Origin: Prevotella sp.
GTDB taxonomy: Bacteria > Bacteroidota > Bacteroidia > Bacteroidales > Bacteroidaceae
Reading direction: 5' to 3'
DNA: 64,000 nt
Assembly (NCBI GenBank): GCA_017471465.1
Contig: JAFUTI010000024.1
Coordinates: 30,978-94,977 of the forward strand
Position numbers and translations under genes: made by a program. The notes under the pieces were generated by a model that ran no database searches, was not told the DNA's origin, and worked only from the letters and a program-made list of their open reading frames with translations. Shown here one piece after another: positions 51,934-60,538 of this stretch; positions within the stretch are counted from its first letter, which is position 1; each line of letters begins with the position of its first letter.

Positions 51934-53493
51934 ATGGCAACAAAAGAAGAGCGTGCGGAATTGCACAAGACGATATGGAAGATAGCCAACGATCTGCGTG
52001 GCAGCGTGGATGGCTGGGAGTTCAAGGCCTACGTGCTGGGCAGCATCTTCTACAGGTTTATCTCAGAGAACATGTGCGACTACATCCATCAGATTATGGA
52101 GGAAGTAGGACAGCCTGACTTTGACTACGCTCAACTGGACGATGCAACAGCAGAGAATATCCGTCAGAAGATGGTGGAAGAGAAGGGCTACTTTATCCTC
52201 CCTTCGCAACTGTTCCAAAATGTGGTGCAAAAGGCTGATAAGGATGAGAACCTGAATGAACACCTGACGAACATCTTCCGCTCTATAGAGGCATCGGCAC
52301 AGGGGACGGCATCGGAGGATGACCTGCGAGGTCTGTTCAGCGACTTCTCTGTGGACAATCAGGCACTGGGCGGCACCGTCATCAAGCGAAACCAGTTGCT
52401 TGCAAAGGTGCTGTGGGTAGTAGCCAACATGGAGCTTGGTTCGAAATTCAACGATACCAACAACGATACGTTTGGCGACACCTATGAGTTCCTGATGCAG
52501 ATGTACGCATCGTCGGCTGGCAAGAGCGGAGGAGAGTTCTTTACCCCACAAGAAGTTTCTGAGTTGCTGGCACGACTGGCTTCATGGAACAATCCCAATA
52601 TTCAGAAAGTCTATGACCCTGCCTGTGGCAGCGGTTCGCTGTTGCTGAAGTTTGCCAAGACTATAGGCAAGGAAAACCCACACCTGAAATACTATGGTCA
52701 GGAGATTAACCCAACGACCTACAACCTGTGTCGCATCAACATGTTCCTGCACAACGTGAACTACGACAACTTTGACATCCGTCTGGAAGACACGTTGCTG
52801 AAACCCCAGCACATGCAGGACGCACCGTTTGATGCCATTGTCAGCAATCCACCTTATTCGCTGAAGTGGGAAGGCAAGGAAAATCCTATCTTGATAAACG
52901 ATGAGCGCTATGCCCCTGCTGGCGTGTTGGCCCCTAAGAGTGCTGCTGACCTTGCTTTTACTATGCACATGCTGTGGCACCTATCTGAGCAGGGCACAGC
53001 TGCTATCGTAGAGTTCCCTGGTGTGCTCTATCGTGGCGGCGATGAGAAGAAGATTCGCGAGTACCTGATAAAAGAAAACCGCATTGACACAGTTATCCAG
53101 TTGCCTGCCAACCTCTTCTTTGGTGTAGGCATAGCCACCTGTATCATCGTGCTGAAAAAGAGTGCTAAGACGGATGCCTCAGTGCTCTTTATTGATGCCA
53201 GTAAGTTGTTCCAGAAGAACGGCAACAAAAACGTGCTGTTGCCAGAGTATCAGGACAAAATCGTTGAATTGTTCCAGAATCGTAAGGACGAACAGTATTT
53301 GGCTCGTTTGGTGAAGAACGACGACATACTTGCCAACGAGAGTATTCTTTCAGTCAGCAGCTATGTAGAGCAGGAAGATACACGTGAGGTCATCAAGATT
53401 AATGAGGTAAACTCAGAATTGAGAAGCCTTGTTGCAAAAGGGGGTGAATTAAATGAGCAGATAGAGGCAATCATTAAAGAATTGGGAGAGTAG
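51934..53493 (+). CDS. hsdM: Type I restriction-modification DNA methyltransferase subunit (HsdM)
   Basis: The 519-residue protein has the HsdM_N helical domain (about 8-140) and the N6-adenine methyltransferase domain with SAM motif I DPACGSGSLLL (about 227-237) and catalytic motif IV NPPY (about 305-308). With HsdS it methylates an adenine in each half of a bipartite target. The gene is 3 bp upstream of hsdS. Its base composition is close to the genome average, unlike hsdS. Confidence 0.96.
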   Translation: MATKEERAELHKTIWKIANDLRGSVDGWEFKAYVLGSIFYRFISENMCDYIHQIMEEVGQPDFDYAQLDDATAENIRQKMVEEKGYFILPSQLFQNVVQKADKDENLNEHLTNIFRSIEASAQGTASEDDLRGLFSDFSVDNQALGGTVIKRNQLLAKVLWVVANMELGSKFNDTNNDTFGDTYEFLMQMYASSAGKSGGEFFTPQEVSELLARLASWNNPNIQKVYDPACGSGSLLLKFAKTIGKENPHLKYYGQEINPTTYNLCRINMFLHNVNYDNFDIRLEDTLLKPQHMQDAPFDAIVSNPPYSLKWEGKENPILINDERYAPAGVLAPKSAADLAFTMHMLWHLSEQGTAAIVEFPGVLYRGGDEKKIREYLIKENRIDTVIQLPANLFFGVGIATCIIVLKKSAKTDASVLFIDASKLFQKNGNKNVLLPEYQDKIVELFQNRKDEQYLARLVKNDDILANESILSVSSYVEQEDTREVIKINEVNSELRSLVAKGGELNEQIEAIIKELGE

Positions 53494-53496
53494 CGT

Positions 53497-54654
53497 ATGG
53501 TGGAGTGGAAGAAATTAGGGGAGTTTACAACCCATCAAAAAGCGAAAAACAAGAAGCATGTAACTGAGAATGCTTATAGTATTACTCAAGCAGGCCTTAT
53601 TCCAACTAAAAGTTTTTTTAAAGAAAAAACTAATGTAACAAGCAGTGATACCTCTGGATACTATATAGTAGAAAAAGAGTGGTTTGTTTATTCACCCTCT
53701 AGGATTGATGTGGGTTCTATTAGCTATTTAAAAGATGAAGGGCCGGTGATTGTTAGTCCTATTGATGTGGTTTTTAGTGTTGATAAAAACATTTGTTTAC
53801 CTTCTTTTTTGCTTGGTTATTTCTTTACCTATAAAGGGAAGAAAGATTTGTTAAAAAACAGAGAGGGGGTGGAAGGAATGGGTAGAAGAAATTTACCATA
53901 TGAATCTATAAAGGATATTGAAATTCCAATTCCTCCTCTCGCTGAGCAGACTCGGATAGTGGGTATTCTTGATACTTTTACCGCTGCCATAGAAAACCTA
54001 AAGGAGCAAATTGCCTTGCGTCGTAAGCAGTTTGAGTATTATCGAGATCAACTTCTTGACCTTGAAGGGAAAGAAGGGGTTGAGATGAAACAGATAAGGG
54101 AAATATTTGATACACGTAATGGCTATACTCCTTCTACAAATAATGATGCATTTTGGGATAATGGAACTCTTCCATGGTTCAAAATGGAAGATATTCGTAT
54201 TAATGGTAGAATATTAAAGGATTCTATCTTGCACATTACTCCCAAGGCCGTTAAAGGGAAGGGGTTGTTTAAAGCTAATTCAATAATTTTGGCAACTTCC
54301 GCTACAATTGGCGAGCACGCTTTAATTACGGTAGAGCATTTATGTAATCAGCGTTTTACGAACTTCTATCCTAAGAAGATATTCGAAGATAAAATAAACA
54401 TGAAATACGTCTATTACTACATGTTTAAAGTTGATGAATGGTGCAAACAACATATAAATCAAGGTGGATTTGCCTCAGTAGATATGGGCGGACTGTATAG
54501 TTTGTTTTTCCCCGTTCCCTCTCTTCAGGATCAGCAGCGCATCGTCTCCATCCTCGACACCTTCGAGGCAAGCATCTCGAACTTGGAAGCACAGTTGGAA
54601 CAGCGCGAAAAGCAGTATGAATACTACAGGAATAAACTCTTGACGTTTGAATGA
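53497..54654 (+). CDS. hsdS: Type I restriction-modification specificity subunit (HsdS)
   Basis: The 385-residue protein has two target-recognition domains (about 1-150 and 195-345), each followed by a conserved helical spacer: EQTRIVGILDTFTAAIENL to YYRDQLL, and DQQRIVSILDTFEASISNL to YYRNKLLTFE. The two spacers set the gap of the bipartite DNA target. The recognition domains are AT-rich and the second spacer is GC-rich, a mosaic consistent with domain exchange. No second hsdS or flanking inversion repeat is visible. It ends 11 bp before the convergent VapC-like gene. Confidence 0.93.
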   Translation: MVEWKKLGEFTTHQKAKNKKHVTENAYSITQAGLIPTKSFFKEKTNVTSSDTSGYYIVEKEWFVYSPSRIDVGSISYLKDEGPVIVSPIDVVFSVDKNICLPSFLLGYFFTYKGKKDLLKNREGVEGMGRRNLPYESIKDIEIPIPPLAEQTRIVGILDTFTAAIENLKEQIALRRKQFEYYRDQLLDLEGKEGVEMKQIREIFDTRNGYTPSTNNDAFWDNGTLPWFKMEDIRINGRILKDSILHITPKAVKGKGLFKANSIILATSATIGEHALITVEHLCNQRFTNFYPKKIFEDKINMKYVYYYMFKVDEWCKQHINQGGFASVDMGGLYSLFFPVPSLQDQQRIVSILDTFEASISNLEAQLEQREKQYEYYRNKLLTFE

Positions 54655-54665
54655 AGATGAAGCAG

Positions 54666-55061
54666 TTACACCCAGTCCTCGATACTGATGCCCTTGATAT
54701 GCTCAAAGTGCTTGCGGTTGTGAGTCACCATCACAAGATCCTTAGCCTTTGCTGCGCTTCCGATGAGCAGGTCGAAGTCGTCGATCTTCTTTCCTGCCTT
54801 CCAGAGCGTGGTTCTCTCTTGGGCAAAGGTGTGAACGGTTTCGTGGAAGGGGATAACCTTCATTTCGGCAACAAACTCTTCTACCTGTTTGAGATTATCC
54901 TCAACCCGATCACTGTAGTATGCTCCAAACAAGAGTTCTGCAACGACAGCATCCGTGATGTAGCATTCGTCTTCTTCTATCTCGTTAAGCCTTTGCTCAA
55001 CAATGCGGTTCCCTCTGAGCAGAAACACGCAGATACTGGTGTCGAGCAGGTATCCATTCAT
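54666..55061 (-). CDS. vapC: PIN-domain toxin (VapC-type)
   Basis: The 131-residue protein has the PIN ribonuclease acidic residues: Asp7 in YLLDTSICVFLL, Glu near 41 in AVVAELLFGAY, and Asp residues in DDFDLLIGSAAKA (about 93-105), with a following T/N (MVTHNRKHF). VapC toxins cut tRNA or rRNA when free of the antitoxin. The start overlaps the upstream antitoxin gene by 4 bp. The pair is on the opposite strand to the hsd genes, between hsdS and hsdR. Confidence 0.93.
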   Translation of the reverse strand: MNGYLLDTSICVFLLRGNRIVEQRLNEIEEDECYITDAVVAELLFGAYYSDRVEDNLKQVEEFVAEMKVIPFHETVHTFAQERTTLWKAGKKIDDFDLLIGSAAKAKDLVMVTHNRKHFEHIKGISIEDWV

Positions 55062-55327
55062 AGTTCAACATCGAAAGTGTTAGTGGTTCTTGCAGAACGA
55101 ATATCATGTACGATTTCCTCAGCAGAACGAGAGTCCTTCCATGTTCCTGCAAAACGGCTGGCCCAGCCTTTCTTGTGGGAGGCTGGTTGTTCATTGGCTG
55201 TCGTCATAGAACTGCTAAGCAGGGCTATCAACTCTATTTTCTCCGTATCACTTAGGTCTTTCAGTTCCGACCAATATCGAGCGCTGACAGGCGATGTTAC
55301 ATTCAAACCATTTATGCTCATATACAT
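55058..55327 (-). CDS. Antitoxin partner of the PIN toxin (VapB-like)
   Basis: The 89-residue protein (start ATG 55327, or 55321 for MSINGLNV) overlaps the toxin gene by 4 bp, the standard antitoxin-toxin order. Residues 20-45 are helical (ELKDLSDTEKIELIALLSSSM), and the C-terminal GWASRFAGTWKDSRSAEEIVHDIR resembles the toxin-binding tails of Bacteroidetes antitoxins. It should bind DNA upstream and neutralise the PIN domain. The family is assigned by position more than by motif. Confidence 0.8.
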   Translation of the reverse strand: MYMSINGLNVTSPVSARYWSELKDLSDTEKIELIALLSSSMTTANEQPASHKKGWASRFAGTWKDSRSAEEIVHDIRSARTTNTFDVEL

Positions 55328-55347
55328 TCATGTTTGTTTCTCTGCTG

Positions 55348-55355
55348 CAAAGATA
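55348..55355 (-). promoter_or_regulatory. TATCTTTG -7 box for the toxin-antitoxin pair
   Basis: The reverse-strand TATCTTTG lies 20 nt before the ATG at 55327. It gives the module its own promoter, in the spacer before hsdR. Confidence 0.65.
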
Positions 55356-55399
55356 AGCAATAATTTCGAAACGACAAATTAAAAATCAAATAAATCATA

Positions 55400-58300
55400 A
55401 TGGACGACTATAAAATCATCATAGAGCAAGACAACTCGACGGTGGTAGGCCGTTATGAGGTTCCAAAGCGGGACGGAGGTTGTTACCAGAGTGAGGCACG
55501 GCTGGAGGCTGACTTCATCAGGCAGCTGGAGGGGCAGGGATACGAGTATGCCAAGCAGGTGAAAGACGAGGCAAGCCTGCTTGTGAACCTGCGCCGCCAG
55601 TTGGAACTGCTGAATGATGTGACCTTAAGCGACAGCGAGTGGAAACGCCTGATGCCTATGATTAGCAATGAGCAGATGGGTATCCTCGACAAGACAGAGA
55701 TGCTACAGGGCAAAGGCTATGTGCTGAACCTGACGATGGATAATGGCCTGACAAAGAACATCAAGCTCATTGACAAGACAAACGTATATAACAACCGCTT
55801 GCAGGTGATCAACCAGTTTGAGGAAGAACGTGGTGCCCACAAGAACCGCTACGACGTGACGATACTGGTGAACGGACTGCCGATGGTGCATGTGGAGCTG
55901 AAGAAGCGAGGTGTAAGCATCAAGGAAGCCTTCAATCAGATAAACCGCTACCTGAGAGATTCGTTCTGGGCTGGACGGGCCATGTTCGACTTTGTGCAGA
56001 TTTTTGTCATCTCAAACGGTACAGAGACGAAATACTACAGCAACACCACACGCTATTCAAAGGAGCAGGAAACAGCAGGCGGACAGCGCAAAGGCAAGAC
56101 AGACGGCAACACATTTGAGTTTACCTCTTACTGGAGCGACCAAGAGAACAATCTGCTGCTGGATCTGCGCGACTTCACCACCACCTTCTTTGCCAAGCAC
56201 ACCATTCTGAATATACTGGCAAAATACTGTGTGTTCAATGTGGATAAGCGATTATTGGTAATGCGCCCCTACCAGATAGCAGCAACGGAGAAGATTTTGC
56301 AACGCATCCGTACAGCCATCAACAACCGATGGCAAGGCAGCATCCGTGCTGGTGGCTACATCTGGCACACCACCGGTTCAGGCAAGACGCTGACCTCATT
56401 CAAGACGGCACAACTGGCCTCGAAGATGGAGGGTGTGAAGAAAGTGCTGTTCGTGGTAGATAGAAAGGACTTGGACTACCAGACGATGAAGGAGTATGAC
56501 AACTTCGAACCTAACTGTGCCAACTCCAACAGTTCTGCCCAGATTCTGCGCAAGCAGATGAAGGACGACCAGGCGCACATCATCATCACTACAATACAGA
56601 AGCTGTCGAACCTGATGAAGCCCAGCATCTATGACAGCGATGAGAAACTGAAAGAGATTCTGACAAAAGAGAATATCGTACTGATTTTTGACGAGTGCCA
56701 CAGAAGTCAGTTTGGCGATATGCACAAACTCATCACGAAGAAGGTGAAGAAGTACATGATGTTCGGCTTTACAGGCACACCTATTGTGTCGGCCAATGCC
56801 AGCGCAGGCAGCAGATACCAGACGACAGCCCAGCTGTTTGGTGGTGAACCTGACGATAAAGGCAGACCAACAAAGGCTCTCCATACCTACACCATCATCC
56901 ACGCCATCAGGGACAAGAACGTGCTGAAGTTCCACGTTGACTACAATCGCACCATGCGGATGAAGAACGACGTGGAGCGTAAGCAGGTGTGGGGCATCGA
57001 CACAGAAGAGGCGCTGCACGACAAGAGAAGAATAGAAATCGTGACGCGCTATATCATTGAGCATTTCGCAGAGAAGACGAACCATAAATTCAACAGCATC
57101 TTTGCCGTTGACAGTGTGAAGGCTGCTATTCTCTATTATAATGAATTCAAACGTCAGTTGTCTGAGCCAGGTGCTCCCAATCTCAAGGTTGCTACCATCT
57201 ACACCTTCGCTGCCAACGAGGAAGAGGTGGATGAGTGGGGCTTCGAGGGTGACGAGAATCCTGAGGACGTAGGCTCCGCCCCTGACCTGCAAAGCCGCGA
57301 TGCGCTGGAGGCAGCCATCAAGGACTATAACCAGATGTGGGAGCCAAACACCAGCTATTCAACGGATGTCGATTCGTTCCAGTCGTACTATAAGGACATA
57401 TCGCTGCGCATGAAGAACAAGCAGATAGACCTGCTGATAGTGGTGGGTATGTTCCTGACAGGTTTCGATGCCAAGACGCTGAACACGCTTTGGGTAGATA
57501 AGAACCTGAAGTTGCATGGACTGCTGCAAGCCTACAGTCGCACCAACCGCATACTGAATGCCGTAAAAGACTGTGGAAACATTGTCTGCTTCCGCGACTT
57601 GGAGAAGGCCACCAACAAGAGCCTTGCTATTTTCGGCGATGAGAATAATGCCTCTGGCATAGTGTTCATGAAGCCGTTTGAGGATTACTACAGCAAGGGC
57701 TATGAAGACGATAGAGGCAAGTGGCACGAACCCTACACAGAACTTGTACGTCAGCTGCTGGAAGGCTTCCCTGTGGAGCAGATGGCAGAAATCATTGACG
57801 AAGAGGAGAAGAAAAACTTTATCCGACTGATGGGCGAAATGCTGAGAGTGCGCAATGTGCTCAGCGTGTTCGATGAGTTTGACGAAGCCAACAAACTGAT
57901 AGACGACATGCGCTATCAGGACTATCTGGGCTGGTACAACAACTACTACGAAGAGTTCTGCTCACCCTCGCATAAAGGCGAAGAGGAAAGCATTGCAGAC
58001 GATATTGAATTTGAGATGGAGCTGGTGAAGCAGGTGCAGATCAACATCCGCTACATCCTCCAGCTGGTTCAGCAATATCACGACTCGAACTGTCAGGACG
58101 TGGAAATCATCGTCAGGTTGCGCAAAGAGATGGATGCCAGTCCTGACATGCGCGACAAGCGAGACCTGATAGAGAAGTTCATTGCCCAGATGACCCCTGA
58201 AGGGGATGGCGATGTGGATGCCAAGTGGGAGGCATACATCGAGCAGGAGAAGAAAGAGCAGCTGGATGCCATCATCAGCGAAGAACGTCTGAAGCCTGCT

Positions 58301-58480
58301 GAGACGAAAGCCTTCATGCAGCGAGCCTTCCAAGACGGCTATGTCACAGAAACAGGTACTGGCATTGCCAAGATACTGCCGCCTGTGAACCCCTTCCTGC
58401 CAGAAAGTGGCGAGAAGAAGCAGACGGTGATCGAGAGGCTGAAAGCATATCTGACGAAATTCTTAAATACGAACGAATAA
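55400..58480 (+). CDS. hsdR: Type I restriction endonuclease subunit (HsdR)
   Basis: The 1026-residue protein has the N-terminal PD-(D/E)XK nuclease with VHVELKKRG (about 160-168), then a superfamily-2 translocase: Walker A TTGSGKTLTSF (about 322-332), DECH box FDECHRSQFGD (about 429-439), FTGTPI, and a motif VI-like LQAYSRTNRIL. The C-terminal part (about 830-1020) is helical and binds the methylase core. It cuts unmethylated DNA after ATP-driven translocation. It is separated from hsdS by the opposing toxin-antitoxin pair, so it needs its own promoter; none is obvious. Confidence 0.96.
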   Translation: MDDYKIIIEQDNSTVVGRYEVPKRDGGCYQSEARLEADFIRQLEGQGYEYAKQVKDEASLLVNLRRQLELLNDVTLSDSEWKRLMPMISNEQMGILDKTEMLQGKGYVLNLTMDNGLTKNIKLIDKTNVYNNRLQVINQFEEERGAHKNRYDVTILVNGLPMVHVELKKRGVSIKEAFNQINRYLRDSFWAGRAMFDFVQIFVISNGTETKYYSNTTRYSKEQETAGGQRKGKTDGNTFEFTSYWSDQENNLLLDLRDFTTTFFAKHTILNILAKYCVFNVDKRLLVMRPYQIAATEKILQRIRTAINNRWQGSIRAGGYIWHTTGSGKTLTSFKTAQLASKMEGVKKVLFVVDRKDLDYQTMKEYDNFEPNCANSNSSAQILRKQMKDDQAHIIITTIQKLSNLMKPSIYDSDEKLKEILTKENIVLIFDECHRSQFGDMHKLITKKVKKYMMFGFTGTPIVSANASAGSRYQTTAQLFGGEPDDKGRPTKALHTYTIIHAIRDKNVLKFHVDYNRTMRMKNDVERKQVWGIDTEEALHDKRRIEIVTRYIIEHFAEKTNHKFNSIFAVDSVKAAILYYNEFKRQLSEPGAPNLKVATIYTFAANEEEVDEWGFEGDENPEDVGSAPDLQSRDALEAAIKDYNQMWEPNTSYSTDVDSFQSYYKDISLRMKNKQIDLLIVVGMFLTGFDAKTLNTLWVDKNLKLHGLLQAYSRTNRILNAVKDCGNIVCFRDLEKATNKSLAIFGDENNASGIVFMKPFEDYYSKGYEDDRGKWHEPYTELVRQLLEGFPVEQMAEIIDEEEKKNFIRLMGEMLRVRNVLSVFDEFDEANKLIDDMRYQDYLGWYNNYYEEFCSPSHKGEEESIADDIEFEMELVKQVQINIRYILQLVQQYHDSNCQDVEIIVRLRKEMDASPDMRDKRDLIEKFIAQMTPEGDGDVDAKWEAYIEQEKKEQLDAIISEERLKPAETKAFMQRAFQDGYVTETGTGIAKILPPVNPFLPESGEKKQTVIERLKAYLTKFLNTNE

Positions 58481-58503
58481 GCAGAGAGAAGTAAAGAAAA
58501 GGA

Positions 58504-58523
58504 GCCTATCCCTATAGGTAGGC
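58504..58523. repeat. Short inverted repeat after hsdR
   Basis: GCCTA (58504-58508) and TAGGC (58519-58523) enclose a nearly self-complementary core. No T-run follows, so a terminator role is doubtful. Confidence 0.55.
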
Positions 58524-58566
58524 AAACGGAAGCGAGTCGCCAAGAAGGTAGCAGCGTTAAGTTCTG

Positions 58567-58715
58567 ATCACTCCAAATTTGCCAAACACGAGATAAGACA
58601 GACGCAGACCGCACGATGCGACAAGTGGCGCCCACAGCGTAGAAGTAAAAACCTACAGCGTGAGCATCATTTGTGCAGTGTGAGAGTCTGTCAAGGTCGG
58701 CAAGCCTGGAGTGAT
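58567..58715 (+). ncRNA. Candidate structured RNA with nested stems after hsdR
   Basis: The 285-bp gap between hsdR and the next gene has nested complementarity. ATCACTCCA (58567-58575) pairs with TGGAGTGAT (58707-58715), TTGCC (58579-58583) with GGCAA (58699-58703), GACAGAC (58597-58603) with GTCTGTC (58686-58692), and GCAC-GATG (58611-58618) with CATC and GTGC (58665-58668, 58673-58676). Inside are hairpins GTGG/CCAC (58625-58635) and GTAG/CTAC (58639-58656). The strand is uncertain; + is chosen because neighbours are on +. No promoter box is visible. The only open frame here is antisense and runs into hsdR. Confidence 0.5.
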
Positions 58716-58765
58716 TTTGCATTGCCATCTGATGACTCACGCTTTCTAAGATATAAAGTTAAAAA

Positions 58766-60169
58766 GTGTATATAAATAAGTTGATAGAGGATTTACGTTC
58801 GCTCATAGAGCGATACCATAACGATGAGTTCTGGCTGATACCATCCAGCGAGCGCATGCTGTGTGTGGCTATACTATGCCAACTCCATGATATCAATATA
58901 CGCTTGGAAGAGTTGGATGAGGAACTAAATCATAATATCGTAAGCGAAGCAGTAGGTTTAAATTTCTCAGAAATACTGAAAGAAAACTATTGGCCTGACA
59001 CAATCCTTTTTAAAGAAGATCACGAAGAAAACAAAAGAGATTATTTTTCTTTTATCAATTTAATTCCTGATTATTTTACGGCTAATGATAAGGATAAGCG
59101 GTTCAAAGACACGCAGGTAGAATCACTTAAATCTGCATTCCATCAATTCCTGGACGAAGAGAAATTGAGTTTTGGGGTTATGGCTCATGCTTTGAACGAA
59201 GCGATATCGAAAATGAAATCTTTATTGGCCGATATAAAGAGAAAGATTGATAACCCACATTCATACGTCTACAGGAAAGTATGGGATGAATTGTATGATG
59301 CCTATAAGGACGAGGGCATCGATTATGAGTTCAACCGTTGGCTGAATGACAGGTCTAAGGTTGATGTGACCATTCTGCAGAAGAAACAACTTTGCGAGAT
59401 ATATGAGATGATGAAGAGCAAATTCTTCAGATACTGTGACCGACCCAGTATTGGCGAAGTGAAGAACTGCTTGCTTCTGAGAAATGAAGACTCCCTTCCT
59501 GCAGGTACGGAACTATCCGATGAAATTAAAGAAGAGTGTGCCAGATTCGAAAAGTTTTTCAGCCTTAAGAAGGATTTGATATTCACTCTCGATTATGAAA
59601 TGCTTGGCAGATATATCACTTTGAATGGAGCCAAGTTTAAAGATGAGGAATATGTTGGCCTTGTAGACTTTGACGTAATGATGGATTGCATCAACGAGGA
59701 AATGGCGAGTGTCAGACCAAGCCTCAAAGTTTATCTGAAAAACTATGAGGGCAACAAGGTCAGCGAAATACTTGCTTATGGTACTCCCATACTAAACAGT
59801 TGTCAGAAATATCTAAGAGATGATTTGAGGAATACAATATTAAGAGAATTCTTGACTAAAGCCTTACATGATGGCGAAATCAAGAACTACTTAGTAGAAA
59901 GGTTGGGTAATGGCAGGTTAAGAAAAAAATGTTTGTGTTTAATCATCGCCGCTTTGGACCTCCATCGAATTTTCAGGGTAGATGCGGTATCTGAAGACTT
60001 GGCTAAAACACTCAGCGAGGCTTTCGATGGTAAGCCTTCGGCGTCATCAATTACTGATTATATCAATGATTATCGGTCTGATCATACTAAAGATAAAATC
60101 TATCTGTGGACAAAAAGGAATATTGAAGACTTAAAGGCTCATCCTTATAATGTTTTCTACGGAATTTAG
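58766..60169 (+). CDS. Unrecognised 467-residue protein in the defence region
   Basis: The frame opens at GTG 58766 (TTG 58781 is an alternative) and no ATG fits. The product is soluble, mostly helical and highly charged, with no signal peptide, membrane segment, Walker motif, reverse-transcriptase YxDD or nuclease motif that I can see. The N-terminus is IEDLRSLIERYHNDEFWLIP, and the C-terminus has SASSITDYINDYRSDHTKD. Its DNA is clearly more AT-rich than the flanks, suggesting transfer. It follows the hsd system and the candidate structured RNA, so a defence role is possible, but this is inference from position. Confidence 0.72.
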   Translation: MYINKLIEDLRSLIERYHNDEFWLIPSSERMLCVAILCQLHDINIRLEELDEELNHNIVSEAVGLNFSEILKENYWPDTILFKEDHEENKRDYFSFINLIPDYFTANDKDKRFKDTQVESLKSAFHQFLDEEKLSFGVMAHALNEAISKMKSLLADIKRKIDNPHSYVYRKVWDELYDAYKDEGIDYEFNRWLNDRSKVDVTILQKKQLCEIYEMMKSKFFRYCDRPSIGEVKNCLLLRNEDSLPAGTELSDEIKEECARFEKFFSLKKDLIFTLDYEMLGRYITLNGAKFKDEEYVGLVDFDVMMDCINEEMASVRPSLKVYLKNYEGNKVSEILAYGTPILNSCQKYLRDDLRNTILREFLTKALHDGEIKNYLVERLGNGRLRKKCLCLIIAALDLHRIFRVDAVSEDLAKTLSEAFDGKPSASSITDYINDYRSDHTKDKIYLWTKRNIEDLKAHPYNVFYGI

Positions 60170-60228
60170 TTAGGATTTTAAGAGAATATGATATAATCCT
60201 CAAAATCGTATAATCTCAAGACTCTCTT

Positions 60229-60261
60229 ATCCCCTTGAAAACCAGTGGTTTTTGAGGGGAT
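60229..60261. terminator. 15-bp hairpin after the unrecognised gene
   Basis: ATCCCCTTGAAAACC (60229-60243) pairs with GGTTTTTGAGGGGAT (60247-60261) over 15 bp with two wobbles and a 3-base loop, followed by TTTATATTTG. It probably ends transcription of the defence region. Confidence 0.72.
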
Positions 60262-60280
60262 TTATATTTGCGGTTATAGG

Positions 60281-60313
60281 TTTTGGACTTGTTTATAATC
60301 TCCCTTACCTTTG
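60281..60313 (+). promoter_or_regulatory. Promoter of the mobile-module genes (TTTTGG / TACCTTTG)
   Basis: TTTTGG at 60281-60286 and TACCTTTG at 60306-60313 are about 20 bp apart, one of the best matches in the window. The first plausible ATG is at 60539, so the leader is about 220 nt. That leader has no convincing reading frame; AAGTCT (60330s) and AGACTT (60351-60356) could pair. Confidence 0.7.
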
Positions 60314-60538
60314 TCGGCGAAATCAGAAGTCTGAGGCGCAATAATCCCAAAGACTTGATGTGATAGGTAACAGAATTTCTTTATGGTACACACGTACACG
60401 CAGGTACAATAATTTCTGAGTTCTTTGTAGGCTTAGAGAGTGAGGGAAGAGTACCGGTTTAAATGAGCTCAACTAACTACTTTGCTCCTCCCCCGAAAAA
60501 AGAGACTCAGGCTTAACAACAAAAAACAATCAGAAAGT

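Noticed and set aside
51934-58480. Phase-variable hsdS by site-specific inversion.
   Set aside because: Only one hsdS, no inverted repeats of its domains, and no recombinase gene are visible.
58339-58740. A 133-codon reverse-strand frame covering the structured spacer after hsdR.
   Set aside because: It runs into hsdR antisense, has no family features, and the spacer is better explained by nested inverted repeats.
58567-60169. A retron (structured RNA plus reverse transcriptase).
   Set aside because: The downstream protein has no YxDD or other reverse-transcriptase motif.
58567-60169. A type III toxin-antitoxin system.
   Set aside because: Those have tandem RNA repeats and a toxin of about 170 residues; here there are no tandem repeats and the protein has 467 residues.
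60263-60270. TATATTTG as a promoter directly after the hairpin.
   Set aside because: No -33 TTTG at the right distance; the TACCTTTG at 60306 with TTTTGG is far better.
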